Origin: Pseudomonas cannabina
GTDB lineage: Bacteria > Pseudomonadota > Gammaproteobacteria > Pseudomonadales > Pseudomonadaceae
Reading direction: 5' to 3'
Length of the DNA: 64,000 bases
Assembly (NCBI RefSeq): GCF_900100365.1
Contig: NZ_FNKU01000001.1
Location: 4,353,501-4,417,500 of the forward strand
Part shown: in pieces, positions 26,003 through 35,350 of the stretch
Layout of the letters: each line of letters begins with the position of its first letter
Numbering within the stretch: position 1 is the stretch's first letter
Program-made: the position numbers and the translations under genes
Notes under the pieces: model-generated
What the model saw: only the letters and a program-made list of their open reading frames with translations
Told to the model about the DNA's origin: nothing
Database searches by the model: none

Positions 26003-26894
26003 CTGCAGATCCTTTACGTTTGGCGCGTGGATGGGCACTGTCGTAGACCGTCGCCAGGTGCTGAAAGTCCAGATGCGTGTAGATCTGCGTGGTTTTGATA
26101 TCGGCGTGGCCAAGCAGCTCCTGCACCGCGCGCAGGTCTTGCGATGACTCCAGCAGATGGCTGGCAAATGAATGACGCAGCATGTGCGGGTGCAGGTTCT
26201 GCCCAAGCTCGCGCTCGCCAGCGGCCTTGACCCGGTTCTGCACCGCACGTGGCCCGAGCCGTTTGCCGTGTTGGCTGACGAACACTGCGTCGTCCTGCGG
26301 GTTGGTCAGGGCGCGCAACGGCAACCATGACTCCAGCGCCTTGCGCGCCTTGCTGCCGACCGGCAACACGCGTGTCTTGCTGCCTTTGCCGAGCACTTGC
26401 ACCAGCCCGGCGCGCAGGTCCAGTTGATCAAGGTTGAGCCCGGTCAGTTCGGACAGCCGCAACCCTGACGAATAAAGCAGCTCCAGAATGGCCTGATCAC
26501 GTTGCGCCAGAAAGTCTTCCTCGACAGCACCGTCGAGCAGTTGCGCCGCGCGGTCGGTGTCCAGGGTCTTGGGCAGGCGTCGCTCGCCTTTGGGCGGCGA
26601 CAGGCCGTTCGCGGGGTCGTGCTGGCAGATGCCTTCCCGATTCAGGTATTTGTAGAACCCGCGCACGGCCGACAGCATCCGCGCCAGGCTGCGCGAGGAC
26701 TGGCCTTGCTGATGCTGGCGGGCCGTGAAACTGCGCAGGTGCTGGATATCCAGATTCGTCCAGCTCGACAACCCGGCTTTCTGGCAGAACGCGAGCACTT
26801 TGCCCAGATCGCGTCGATAGGCTTCGAGCGTATGCGGCGACACCTGGCGCTCACTGCGCAGGTGCATGCAGTAGGCATCCAGGTGGTGTTCCAT
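25995..26894 (-). CDS. xerC: Tyrosine recombinase XerC
   Basis: 299 residues. N-terminal SAM-like core-binding domain (1-90), then the catalytic domain with Arg in [10 protein letters not shown] (about 148), Lys in GKGSKTR (about 172), HxLR in [13 protein letters not shown] (about 240), LLGHADI and the nucleophile Tyr in TTQIYTHLD (about 275). With XerD it resolves chromosome dimers at dif. Its place in the dapF-DUF484-xerC-yigB operon is conserved in Gammaproteobacteria. Confidence 0.97.
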   Translation of the reverse strand: MEHHLDAYCMHLRSERQVSPHTLEAYRRDLGKVLAFCQKAGLSSWTNLDIQHLRSFTARQHQQGQSSRSLARMLSAVRGFYKYLNREGICQHDPANGLSPPKGERRLPKTLDTDRAAQLLDGAVEEDFLAQRDQAILELLYSSGLRLSELTGLNLDQLDLRAGLVQVLGKGSKTRVLPVGSKARKALESWLPLRALTNPQDDAVFVSQHGKRLGPRAVQNRVKAAGERELGQNLHPHMLRHSFASHLLESSQDLRAVQELLGHADIKTTQIYTHLDFQHLATVYDSAHPRAKRKGSADD

Positions 26895-26896
26895 GG

Positions 26897-27631
26897 CTAG
26901 CGAACCGAACGTAGCGAGTGGGCGAAGCGAGGCAGCAGGCGGCTCAGTACGTCAGCGATGTAACTGAGGAACAGCGTACCGACCGAGCTTTTGTAGTGCT
27001 GAGGGTCGCGGCTGCCGATGGCCAGCACCCCATGCAGGCCTAAGTGGTTCAGGCTGGCGATGGCGGTCGAGCCGACTTCCCCGGCCTGTTCTGCGCCAAA
27101 CAGAAAGGCCAGTTCATGCTCGCGCAGGGCGCCGCAGATGATTTTCTCGCCAATCAGGCCGCCGATGGCTTTCTGGGCCTCGGCAGTGCTGACCCAGCGC
27201 CCCACCGGCATGGGGTTGTCGCTGAACAGAATCAGGCTGACAAAGGGCACCTGAAAGTCCTGACGCAGGCTGTCTTCCACCGCAATCACCAACTCGTCCA
27301 GGCTTGTAGCGTCCATCAGCGCAAGGTTCAGGCGGCGGGTCTTTTCGAACAGTCGGTCGTTGTCGCGGGCGACGTCCATCAGTTGCGAGAGGCGATGGCG
27401 CATTTCGATATTGCGCTCGCGCAGCAGCTTGAGCTGGCGTTCGACCAGCGAAACGGTGTCGCCACGCTGGTGAGGAATGCGCATCGACACCAGCAGCTCG
27501 TCGTGCTCGGCGAAGAACTCGGGGTGCTCGAGCAGGAAAGCGATGACCGCCTCTGCTTCAAGGTCTGGCGCTGCGCTATCGACAGGCGATTCGCTGGGGG
27601 GGCTGGTGGAAGCTGGAGGCTGGTCGGTCAT
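26897..27631 (-). CDS. DUF484 family protein (GAF-like)
   Basis: 244 residues. Conserved DUF484 layout: [20 protein letters not shown] (about 26-46), a coiled segment [20 protein letters not shown] (about 62-82), then a GAF-like domain with [20 protein letters not shown] and [20 protein letters not shown]. Function unknown. Always found between dapF and xerC; 2-bp gap to xerC and 13 bp after dapF suggest one transcript. Confidence 0.93.
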   Translation of the reverse strand: MTDQPPASTSPPSESPVDSAAPDLEAEAVIAFLLEHPEFFAEHDELLVSMRIPHQRGDTVSLVERQLKLLRERNIEMRHRLSQLMDVARDNDRLFEKTRRLNLALMDATSLDELVIAVEDSLRQDFQVPFVSLILFSDNPMPVGRWVSTAEAQKAIGGLIGEKIICGALREHELAFLFGAEQAGEVGSTAIASLNHLGLHGVLAIGSRDPQHYKSSVGTLFLSYIADVLSRLLPRFAHSLRSVR

Positions 27632-27644
27632 CGTATGTACTCGC

Positions 27645-28475
27645 TTAAAGACGAACTTGGCCTTCGTAGACCCGAGTCGCAGGGCCGGTCATCATGACGG
27701 AGTGTCCCGGGCCGGCCCATTCGATGGACAGGCGACCTCCGGGCAGGTCGATCAGCAGTGGCGAGTCCATCCAGCCCTGGCTGATGGCAGCAACTGCCGC
27801 CGCACACGCCCCGGTGCCACAGGCCTGGGTTTCCCCGGCACCGCGCTCCCAGACCCGCAACTGCGCGCGCTGGCGATCGACAATGTGGAGGAAGCCGACG
27901 TTGACCCGTGCCGGAAAGCGCGGGTGATGTTCGATTTTCGGGCCGAGCGTGTGCACGGGGGCATTGTTGATGTCATCGACGCGCAGCACGGCGTGCGGAT
28001 TGCCCATCGACACAGCGGCCAGCTCGACCGTCTGCCCGTCGACTTCGACCGAATAGCGGGTGGCTTGCTGCGCTGCCTGAAACGGAATTTCTTCCGGAGC
28101 AAAGCGCGGCGGGCCCATGTCGACGCTGATCTGCCCGTCGCTGCGGATATCCAGTTCGATGATGCCGCCCTTGGTCTCGACGCGGATCTGCTTCTTGGCG
28201 GTCAGACGCTTGTCGAGCACGAAGCGCGCGAAACAGCGTGCGCCGTTGCCGCATTGTTCAACCTCGGAACCGTCCGAGTTGAAGATTCGATAGCGAAAGT
28301 CCACATCCGGGTTGTTCGGCGCCTCGACCAGCAATAGCTGATCGAAACCGATACCGGTGTGGCGGTCGCCCCACTGTTTGGCGTGTTTGGGCAGGATATG
28401 CGCGTGCTGACTCACCAGGTCGAGGACCATGAAGTCGTTACCCAGCCCGTGCATCTTGGTAAAACGCAGCAGCAT
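27645..28475 (-). CDS. dapF: Diaminopimelate epimerase DapF
   Basis: 276 residues from ATG 28475 ([19 protein letters not shown]). The two catalytic cysteines are in [13 protein letters not shown] (about 73) and [12 protein letters not shown] (about 218). It converts LL- to meso-diaminopimelate for lysine and peptidoglycan. Directly downstream of lysA (4-bp gap), which uses its product. A longer upstream frame overlaps lysA and is rejected. Confidence 0.97.
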   Translation of the reverse strand: MLLRFTKMHGLGNDFMVLDLVSQHAHILPKHAKQWGDRHTGIGFDQLLLVEAPNNPDVDFRYRIFNSDGSEVEQCGNGARCFARFVLDKRLTAKKQIRVETKGGIIELDIRSDGQISVDMGPPRFAPEEIPFQAAQQATRYSVEVDGQTVELAAVSMGNPHAVLRVDDINNAPVHTLGPKIEHHPRFPARVNVGFLHIVDRQRAQLRVWERGAGETQACGTGACAAAVAAISQGWMDSPLLIDLPGGRLSIEWAGPGHSVMMTGPATRVYEGQVRL

Positions 28476-28479
28476 GGGA

Positions 28480-29727
28480 TTACTCCGGCAGCAGGCTTTC
28501 GCCAGCGAACAGCTCGGCCACGGTTTCGCGACGACGCACTTCAAAAGCCTGGGAACCGTCGACCAGTACCTCAGCGGCACGGCCACGGGTGTTGTAGTTC
28601 GAGCTCATGACAAAACCGTAAGCGCCGGCCGAGTGCACCGCCAGCAGATCACCTTCGGCCAGGGCCAGTTCGCGGTCCTTGGCGAGGAAGTCGCCGGTCT
28701 CGCAGATCGGCCCGACGATGTCGTAGGCACGCGCTTCGCTGTCGCGCGGGCGTACCGCGGTGACGTCCATCCAGGCCTGATACAGGGCAGGGCGGATCAG
28801 GTCGTTCATCGCCGCGTCGACGATAGCGAAATCCTTGTGTTCGGTGTGCTTGAGGTACTCGACCCGGGTCAGCAGCACGCCCGCGTTGGCCACAATAAAG
28901 CGCCCTGGCTCGAACAGCAGGCCCAGATCCCGGCCAGCGAGCCGCTCGCGCACGGCCTTGATGTAGTCAGCCGCCAGTGGAGGCTCTTCATCGCGATAAC
29001 GCACGCCAAGACCGCCACCCAGATCAATGTGGTGCAGGTGGATGCCGCAATCGCCCAGCCGGTCGACCAGATCCAGCAAGCGATCCAGCGCATCGATAAA
29101 GGGTTCGAGGGTGGTCAGTTGCGAGCCGATATGGCAATCGACGCCGATGACTTCCAGATTCGGCAACTGCGAGGCACGAATGTAAACGTCTTCGGCAGCA
29201 GCAATGGCGATGCCGAACTTGTTTTCTTTCAGGCCTGTGGAAATGTACGGGTGGGTGCCCGCGTCCACGTCCGGATTGACGCGCAGCGAGATCGGCGCAC
29301 GAACGTTGAGTTCGGCAGCCACTTCTTGCAAGCGCTCCAGCTCGTCGGTGGACTCGACGTTGAAGCAATGCACGCCGACTTCAAGCGCGCGGCGCATGTC
29401 TTCGCGGGTCTTGCCAACGCCGGAGAACACGATTTTTTCGGCTTTGCCACCAGCCGCCAGCACACGCTCCAGCTCGCCGCGGGAAACGATGTCGAAACCG
29501 GCGCCGAGACGCGCCAGGACATTGAGTACGCCCAGGTTGGAGTTGGCCTTGACCGCAAAGCAGACCAGATGCGCCATGCCGTCCAGCGCATCGGCGTAGG
29601 CACGGTATTGCGCTTCGATGTGAGCGCGCGAGTAGACGTAGGTCGGCGTACCGAAGCGCTCGGCAATGCCGGACAAGGCTACCCCTTCCGCGAACAGCTC
29701 ACCGTCGCGGTAGTTGAAGGCGTCCAT
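28480..29727 (-). CDS. lysA: Diaminopimelate decarboxylase LysA
   Basis: 415 residues. PLP-dependent fold III: Schiff-base Lys in [12 protein letters not shown] (about 60), HIGSQ (about 195), glycine-rich GGGLGVRY (about 230), [11 protein letters not shown] (about 275) and the active-site [11 protein letters not shown] (about 345). It makes L-lysine from meso-DAP. The operon order lptM-lysA-dapF is conserved in Pseudomonas. Confidence 0.97.
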   Translation of the reverse strand: MDAFNYRDGELFAEGVALSGIAERFGTPTYVYSRAHIEAQYRAYADALDGMAHLVCFAVKANSNLGVLNVLARLGAGFDIVSRGELERVLAAGGKAEKIVFSGVGKTREDMRRALEVGVHCFNVESTDELERLQEVAAELNVRAPISLRVNPDVDAGTHPYISTGLKENKFGIAIAAAEDVYIRASQLPNLEVIGVDCHIGSQLTTLEPFIDALDRLLDLVDRLGDCGIHLHHIDLGGGLGVRYRDEEPPLAADYIKAVRERLAGRDLGLLFEPGRFIVANAGVLLTRVEYLKHTEHKDFAIVDAAMNDLIRPALYQAWMDVTAVRPRDSEARAYDIVGPICETGDFLAKDRELALAEGDLLAVHSAGAYGFVMSSNYNTRGRAAEVLVDGSQAFEVRRRETVAELFAGESLLPE

Positions 29728-29736
29728 TTGAATCCC

Positions 29737-29880
29737 TTAAAGGTGCTGTGATTGCGATTTGGCTTGTTCTTCCGGGGTTTTGGTGTCGTCCGGCAGATAC
29801 AGCGGGCCTTTCTGGCCACAGGCTGTAACAAGACACGCGACCGCGACCAGCGCAGCAAGCGAAGAGATCAGGCGCTTCAT
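29737..29880 (-). CDS. lptM: LptM-type lipoprotein (LppL)
   Basis: 47 residues. Lipoprotein signal with lipobox LVTAC (Cys about 21), followed by GQKGPLYLPDD, the hallmark of the YifL/LptM family. LptM helps oxidative maturation of LptD in the LPS translocon. First gene of the lysA operon, 9 bp upstream of lysA. Divergent from cyaY. Confidence 0.95.
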   Translation of the reverse strand: MKRLISSLAALVAVACLVTACGQKGPLYLPDDTKTPEEQAKSQSQHL

Positions 29881-30086
29881 GGCGAAATCCTTTGTAAAAG
29901 CATTAATTGCGCCCGAGTATACCGACCACCCGGCGGCTTGCCTATGCGAGGGCCGTCCCGTCTGGCGGGCCTCGGGCATTATTACGATGATGAAACACAA
30001 ACTGACGGGTAAGCTTTGCATTTGCCTGGCGGCGTCCGTATCTTGCCCGTCTGCGCCATCAGCAGACAATTATCGAGGTTTCCGTA

Positions 30087-30419
30087 ATGAGTTTGACCGA
30101 AGCGCGCTTTCACGATCTGGTCGATGCGACTCAGCAGAATATCGAAGACGTCTTCGACGAGAGTGGTCTGGATGTGGATCTGGAAAACTCGGCCGGGGTG
30201 CTGACCGTCAAGTTCGAAGGCGGCACGCAACTGATTTTCAGTCGTCAGGAGCCGCTGCGTCAGCTCTGGCTGGCCGCTAAATCGGGTGGTTTTCACTATG
30301 ACTACAACGAAGAGACTTTTTGCTGGGCATGCGATTCCAGTGATGAGCTGCTGAGCGAGATGCTTACGCGCTTTACCAAAGAGCAGGCCGGCGTCGAGCT
30401 GGATTTCTCCGAGATCTGA
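30087..30419 (+). CDS. cyaY: Frataxin-like protein CyaY
   Basis: 110 residues, whole frataxin fold: acidic first helix TEARFHDLVDATQQNIEDVF (3-22, iron-binding face), then LTVKFEGGTQLIFSRQEPLR.QLWLA and FHYDYNEETFCW. CyaY modulates Fe-S cluster assembly through IscS. Divergent from lptM as in other Pseudomonas. Confidence 0.97.
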   Translation: MSLTEARFHDLVDATQQNIEDVFDESGLDVDLENSAGVLTVKFEGGTQLIFSRQEPLRQLWLAAKSGGFHYDYNEETFCWACDSSDELLSEMLTRFTKEQAGVELDFSEI

Positions 30420-30421
30420 TC

Positions 30422-30658
30422 GTGAGCCAGACACCCGCTCGTCCGCCCAAACCGCTTTTCAGTAACGTCAGCCCGGCGGTCGCTTCGCCTTGTATCAGTC
30501 TGTGTCGGCTCGATGAGCAAAAGGTCTGCCTGGGGTGTTTTCGCCACGTCGAAGACATCCGCGAATGGCGCTCGGCCGATGATGACCGGCGTCGGCAGAT
30601 CCGCCGTGAAGCAGATGAACGGCGCGCTGGCTTCGAGGCAGGCCAGGCTGCGGGCTGA
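30422..30658 (+). CDS. DUF1289 family small Cys-motif protein
   Basis: 78 residues with a GTG start 2 bp after the cyaY stop, so translationally coupled. The DUF1289 pattern is PCISLCRLDEQKVCLGCFRH (residues 23-42), four Cys likely binding metal, followed by EDIREW and an Arg-rich tail. Function unknown. Confidence 0.88.
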   Translation: MSQTPARPPKPLFSNVSPAVASPCISLCRLDEQKVCLGCFRHVEDIREWRSADDDRRRQIRREADERRAGFEAGQAAG

Positions 30659-30731
30659 GCGCTGGCCGGGTTGTGTATTTGTTGCGCTGTGTTAGTGTCG
30701 AAGGCTGCTTCTCCCGATGGAGAGGCCCGTA

Positions 30732-30758
30732 AACCCCGCCCGTACCGGCGGGGTTTTG
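30732..30758 (+). terminator. Terminator between the cyaY operon and rnk
   Basis: AACCCCGCC-CGTAC-CGGCGGGGTT followed by TTGTTTT. It lies 37 bp before the rnk ATG, so rnk either has its own promoter overlapping this site or is read through. Confidence 0.85.
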
Positions 30759-30794
30759 TTTTATTCATGGAGAATAAAGGAGTCTGCCCAGACC

Positions 30795-31202
30795 ATGACC
30801 ACTGCACCTGCCATCATCCTCACCCGACTCGACGTACAGCGTCTTGAGACTCTTATCGCCAGCCAGGACGAAGACACGCCGGGCCTTCAGGCGTTGCAGG
30901 CCGAACTGGATCGCGCCGAACAAGTGGTTGGCCACGATGAAGTGCCTGCGGGCGTTGTGACCATGAATTCACGTGTGCATTGCCGTGAAGAAGTCAGCGG
31001 CAAGGATTACCACCTCACACTGGTCTATCCGCAGGATGCCGGGGTAGAAGGCACTGTTTCGGTCCTCGCCCCGATGGGCTCAGCCCTGCTCGGCCTGCAA
31101 GTCGGCCAGCACATCGACTGGCCCGCTCCGGGTGGCAAGACCCTCAAGCTGACGCTGCTGGCAGTGGAATATCAGCCGGAAGCTGCGGGCGAGTACGAGT
31201 AA
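30795..31202 (+). CDS. rnk: Nucleoside diphosphate kinase regulator Rnk
   Basis: 135 residues. N-terminal coiled-coil (RLDVQRLETLIASQDEDTPG, up to about 45) and a C-terminal GreA/GreB-like FKBP fold with VHCREEVSGKDYHLTLVYP and VLAPMGSALLGL. Rnk binds RNA polymerase and is linked to Ndk levels. Upstream of cyaA in Pseudomonas, as here. Confidence 0.95.
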   Translation: MTTAPAIILTRLDVQRLETLIASQDEDTPGLQALQAELDRAEQVVGHDEVPAGVVTMNSRVHCREEVSGKDYHLTLVYPQDAGVEGTVSVLAPMGSALLGLQVGQHIDWPAPGGKTLKLTLLAVEYQPEAAGEYE

Positions 31203-31259
31203 CCGAAAAGCGGGGCCTCCGGAGCGGACCGACCGGCGCTCCATTTGTCTGCGATCTCG

Positions 31260-31463
31260 GTTTTGTTGGAGCGGACCGGGCGACGCTTCGCTTGTCCGCG
31301 ATGGGTTGCAAGGCAACCCCAAAACGAGCAGCCTCGGCTGCATCTGATATACCGAGGCGGCCGGTTTTACTGTCGGTTCCCGACAGATCGCGGACAAGTC
31401 CGCTCCCACAAAAACCGACAGATCGCGGACAAACGAAGCGTCGCCCGGTCCGCTCAAAAACAC
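31260..31463. repeat. Long intergenic inverted repeat (REP-like)
   Basis: The arm at about 31263-31301 (GAGCGGACCGGGCGACGCTT, continuing to TTGTCCGCGAT) recurs inverted at about 31424-31460. Additional partial copies (GATCGCGGACAAGTCCGCTC) lie between the arms. It fills the gap between the convergent rnk and cyaA. Typical of P. syringae intergenic palindromic repeats; may also act as a transcription stop. Confidence 0.8.
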
Positions 31464-31487
31464 TGGGTTCCTAGCGACAAGGGCACG

Positions 31488-34337
31488 TCACGCCTGCGCC
31501 ATCGCCTCGTTCAGCAGTTTTTCCAGCGCAGCCTTGTGCCGCAGGAAGAGGATGCTCTGCCCGTGCTTGCCATCCAGCAGGCCGGAAAGGTCGAGGTCGG
31601 TGATGTAGCAGCGGTAGCGCTGCGGCTCCTGGCGCTTGCCGAGGATCTGTTGCGCAACGGCGGCGTACAGTTGATCGCCATGCTCCAGCTCGGAAAACTC
31701 GCTGTTGTCGCAATACAGGGTGACGTTGATCTGCCCCGGTGAGGCCTCTTCGATGATTGCCTGCACGTCGTAATACGGCCTGTCCGCAGCCGTGGGGGCC
31801 GGGCGATGTTCGATGCGCCGCGTGACGGCCGCACCGGACGGCAGGACCTGATAGTAGAGCGTTTCCAGCAAAATAGGCTCGAACGGGTTATCCAGCGGCA
31901 GTGAAGCGCCTCGGCGATAGTCCAGCGAGTGAAGAAAGCGCTGCAGCGGCATCAACAGGCTGTGTTCATCGTGATACGGCACGCGCTGGTGCCAGAGCGA
32001 ATTGTGCTCATCCAGCACGTACAGGTCGGCATCCGGTTCGTTGATCCGGTAAAACACCTGAATGCACTCCGGTTGCCCGAACGGCAGGATCAGCGCCAGG
32101 TCATGGTCATCCAGCGCGTGGGGGTCGAGATGCAACGGGCTGTACGTCGGCAGTTCTTCGCCCAGGTATTTGAACAGCCCGGGCAGGCTGTTGACGACGA
32201 TATGACCGACCCTGCCTGGCGCGATCTCCAGAACGTGGTATTGCTGCTGCACCTGAATCAAATAGCGATGATTGAGTTTTCGGGCGAGCAGCAACTGCGC
32301 CGTGCTGATCAGTTCCTCGACCCGCTGAGCGATGGCTGGCGCCCGGTTGTGGCAAAAGCACCGCACGCGAATCTGCGGCTGCTGACCGTGCTCCGGCAGG
32401 CTGGCGAGCAGTTCGCTCATGCAGTCGAGTAGGGCATGCGGCCCGTCGTAGCGGCTGACCAGCGTTTCGTTCCAGGTATTGAGCGTGATCTGGTCCAGCG
32501 TCAGCACCAGGTTCTCTCGAACGCCCGCGTAGCTGAGCGAGTCGGTGCGCTGCGTGGTCATCAGAATGTTGAGGTCGCGGTGATGCTTGAGCGGGTCGAC
32601 CCCGACATTCACCAGCAGCAGTATTTCCTTGGGCACGGCGGGTTGCAGCAGCGCTGCGTCGCTGACGTCAGCCAGTGGCAGCTCGATGCTTTGCTGCAAA
32701 GCGCCGAGCAGATTGAACAGCTCGAATTCGGTCAGGTCGCTGATGCCCGGATGCAGCGCCACGCGGGTCGTGGCGTCGATCACGCTGTTGCGATGGCACC
32801 AGGTCAGGATATCGAGCAGTTCACGGCTGCGCTTGATCGGCGAAAAGTCCGGCCATTCATGTATGCCCAGGTTGCCGTTGTACAGCGCCCATTGATGTTT
32901 GCCCGGTTCACGTTTATTGGGTGAATTGACCAGCGTCAACGTGTCTTCTGCGAGGTCTAGCGCAATGCCCGGGTTGATGAATTCGATCTTGCCCGCCTTG
33001 CGCTCGAAGGCGGCATAAAGGCGGCGCCCGAGGATGGTCAGGTCGCGTGCGTCCAGTGCATCAGCGTTGCTCTGGGTGCGGGCAAACCGGGTCTGAAAGC
33101 GATAGCTGTAATTCAGCTCGTTGACCAGCGCGCGTCGCTCATGAACCACCTGGCGGACTTTCCACTGGCTGCGGCTGTCGAGCAGGGTCAACTGGCGCTC
33201 GTCCCATCCCCATTCCGAGGTCAGGCGCTCCAGCAGCAGGCGTTGCCAGCCATTACTGCGAAGACGGGGTGAGCCGGTCAGCTTCTTGTTGACCTTCAGG
33301 TACAGGCTGCGCCGCACCAGCTCCAGGCGCTCGGGTTCGTTACGCGCTTGCAGATGCTCTTCGATGCGCCGGTAAACGACTACGTAGGGGTCCAGCTCAT
33401 CCAGGTCCAGCTGGTTGGCGAACACCGCTTGTTTGAAGCGCAAGCTCAGGCATTGCACGCGCGGATGTTCGCTGGAATACACCTCGATCAGCAGCAGTTT
33501 GAGCACGGACTTGTAAGGCGACTCAATACCTTTGAAGAGTTGCCACAACCCGGCACCGACAAACTCTGCGGGCGGAATAGGCGACATCGGCCCCAGATCG
33601 AGCACTTCGCTGGCGCGGATAAAGCGTTTGCTGAGCAGCGTGTGGGTGTAATCCTCGTAATTTTGTTCTTCATAGACCGGCACCAGCCACCACATCGGCG
33701 TGCGACCCGCGAGCCAGATCGCGGTGCGATAAAACTCGTCGAGCAACAGGTAATGCTGGGTGGTGCCGCAATCGTCAGAGCTGAGCTGTGAATCGCGGTC
33801 GCCGCGCCGGAATCGCTCCGGGTCAATCAGGAAAAAATGCGCCTCTGCGCCCATCGTGGCGGCCCACGCTTCAAGTGCCTGGCACTTCTTGCGCAGCTCG
33901 ATAATAGCGTCCGGTTCCAGCGCGCTGTCATGGCAGACCCATACGTCCATGTCGCTCTGTTCAGCCTGGGCCAGCGTGCCGAGGCTGCCCATCAGAAACA
34001 GGCCGTGGATCGGCTGCGCAGGATTGCCGTGCCGTGCTTTATACGAGAAAGAGCGCGTCAAGCGCTGCGCTTCGCTCAGTACCGGCGCGTCAGGCTCGTA
34101 CTGCGAGACGCCCGCAGGCGTGCTGCCGGAAACGTAGCCGGGCAACAGCGGATGATTGACGTGAAAGAACAGCGGCAACAGTGTCATGACGCTCTGTTGG
34201 CGAGTCGACATGCCTTCCAGGGCACGCGCGTATCTCCCGTCATTGACCGACAGGAAGCGGTTACGCAACTGGCTGAGCACCTTGCGGTCGATGCCCTCGT
34301 CCAGATCAGGGCGAATTTCAGGGTTACGCGTCATCAC
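31488..34337 (-). CDS. cyaA: Class I adenylate cyclase CyaA
   Basis: 949 residues. The N-terminal catalytic domain (about 1-540) has the nucleotidyltransferase signature LMGSLGTLAQAEQSDMDVWV (two Asp about 128-130) and FFLIDPERFRRG. The C-terminal domain is regulatory. It makes cAMP for Vfr/Crp signalling. The frame is intact. It ends 285 bp from rnk in convergent orientation. Confidence 0.96.
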   Translation of the reverse strand: MMTRNPEIRPDLDEGIDRKVLSQLRNRFLSVNDGRYARALEGMSTRQQSVMTLLPLFFHVNHPLLPGYVSGSTPAGVSQYEPDAPVLSEAQRLTRSFSYKARHGNPAQPIHGLFLMGSLGTLAQAEQSDMDVWVCHDSALEPDAIIELRKKCQALEAWAATMGAEAHFFLIDPERFRRGDRDSQLSSDDCGTTQHYLLLDEFYRTAIWLAGRTPMWWLVPVYEEQNYEDYTHTLLSKRFIRASEVLDLGPMSPIPPAEFVGAGLWQLFKGIESPYKSVLKLLLIEVYSSEHPRVQCLSLRFKQAVFANQLDLDELDPYVVVYRRIEEHLQARNEPERLELVRRSLYLKVNKKLTGSPRLRSNGWQRLLLERLTSEWGWDERQLTLLDSRSQWKVRQVVHERRALVNELNYSYRFQTRFARTQSNADALDARDLTILGRRLYAAFERKAGKIEFINPGIALDLAEDTLTLVNSPNKREPGKHQWALYNGNLGIHEWPDFSPIKRSRELLDILTWCHRNSVIDATTRVALHPGISDLTEFELFNLLGALQQSIELPLADVSDAALLQPAVPKEILLLVNVGVDPLKHHRDLNILMTTQRTDSLSYAGVRENLVLTLDQITLNTWNETLVSRYDGPHALLDCMSELLASLPEHGQQPQIRVRCFCHNRAPAIAQRVEELISTAQLLLARKLNHRYLIQVQQQYHVLEIAPGRVGHIVVNSLPGLFKYLGEELPTYSPLHLDPHALDDHDLALILPFGQPECIQVFYRINEPDADLYVLDEHNSLWHQRVPYHDEHSLLMPLQRFLHSLDYRRGASLPLDNPFEPILLETLYYQVLPSGAAVTRRIEHRPAPTAADRPYYDVQAIIEEASPGQINVTLYCDNSEFSELEHGDQLYAAVAQQILGKRQEPQRYRCYITDLDLSGLLDGKHGQSILFLRHKAALEKLLNEAMAQA

Positions 34338-34476
34338 AACTCAAGGCATCTGGCCCGGGCAGGCGTGGAATTACTGAGCAAGATGGCGAAGAAGGTTTGC
34401 AGCCGAGAGAAGCGGGTTCGGTCGGGTTGCCATTCAGGCGCCAATGGCTGTTATCGGCCGACGTTCCGATAAGTGA

Positions 34477-34509
34477 AGGGCCTGCGACATTTTTTGCTAC
34501 GCAGGCCCT
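34477..34509 (-). terminator. Hairpin downstream of the TIGR02647 gene
   Basis: A perfect 10-bp stem AGGGCCTGCG/CGCAGGCCCT with a T-rich loop, 8 bp beyond the stop at 34517. The 3' T tract is weak, so stop strength is uncertain. Confidence 0.6.
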
Positions 34510-34516
34510 GCGCGGT

Positions 34517-34765
34517 TCAAGCTGCCTGTTTCGAGACGCTGAGAATGGTCAGCAGTGACTGCGCATGCTGGGCAGCCTCAAGCCCGAGGCTGGTCAGATA
34601 GCCGCCATCGACCTGGGTCGTGAGGCCTTTTTCGAAAAGTCTTTGTGCTGCTGCGACGGCAGTGGGGGCGGCGACGTGATGAACTTTGAGGCCTTCCTGG
34701 GTGTTTCCCAGATTGAACAGTGCAAGGATTTCCAGTTCGGCAACCAACTCAGGGGTATACGACAT
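34517..34765 (-). CDS. TIGR02647 family DNA-binding-like protein
   Basis: 82 residues from ATG 34765 (MSYTPELVAELEILALFNLG), a Pseudomonas-specific small family. It has a winged-helix-like stretch (TAVAAAQRLFEKGLTTQVDG) and ends SLLTILSVSK. The frame is open further up, but the conserved start is here and has GGAG upstream. Annotated as putative DNA-binding in the family; target unknown. Confidence 0.85.
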   Translation of the reverse strand: MSYTPELVAELEILALFNLGNTQEGLKVHHVAAPTAVAAAQRLFEKGLTTQVDGGYLTSLGLEAAQHAQSLLTILSVSKQAA

Positions 34766-34981
34766 AGCTACTCCAGACTTTTTATAGTGATACGACCTCG
34801 CCGGCTGGCGGGTGTGTCTGGAATCGACGTGTCGGTGTCTGTGCTCGTCGGTTCTAGAGACCGTTGAAGCCGGCTTGGCGTGATAGCCCCGGAGGATCAA
34901 GCGGCAGCGGGGCCTCTGCAGTGTAGACAGCGTCTGAACGCTTTGCAGCATATATCTCACCGGCATGGTGGCGGCGGGTGG

Positions 34982-35257
34982 TTATTTCTCGGGTGGCAAC
35001 TCGGGCAGTGCGCGCAGTGCGGCTTCGTACCATTGCGTGTCGAACGGGCGGTCCTGCTCAAGCAGGGCATCGATCTCGATGGCCAGAACGTGTGCCATCA
35101 TTTCAAGAATGTCTTCGCGCTCGTAATTAACCAGGCTCAGCATGTTGAACACGGCTTTGGCCGCTGGCGGGTTACCGGCTTCGATCTGGTTCTCGATGGC
35201 TTCGATCAGGGTCGAGGCAGCAAATTCTTCTTCGTCATTGTCGATTGCATCGGTCAT
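34982..35257 (-). CDS. Conserved Pseudomonas hypothetical protein
   Basis: 91 residues, strongly acidic and all-helical (AIDNDEEEFAASTLIEAIEN, ILEMMAHVLAIEIDALLEQD, WYEAALRALPELP). I recognise no domain. Clean ATG with TGAGGATTT upstream; normal codon use. It lies between gltP and the TIGR02647 gene on the same strand. Confidence 0.8.
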   Translation of the reverse strand: MTDAIDNDEEEFAASTLIEAIENQIEAGNPPAAKAVFNMLSLVNYEREDILEMMAHVLAIEIDALLEQDRPFDTQWYEAALRALPELPPEK

Positions 35258-35306
35258 GTTAAATCCTCAAATAAGGCGGGCAGTCTAACCGGCGGCCTGA
35301 AAACAA

Positions 35307-35331
35307 CAAACCCCGGAATTCCGGAGTTTGT
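35307..35331 (-). terminator. Terminator after gltP
   Basis: On the minus strand CAAACTCCGG-AATT-CCGGGGTTTG followed by TTGTTTTC, 20 bp after the gltP stop. Confidence 0.88.
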
Positions 35332-35350
35332 GAGCGCAAAGGCTGAGGAA

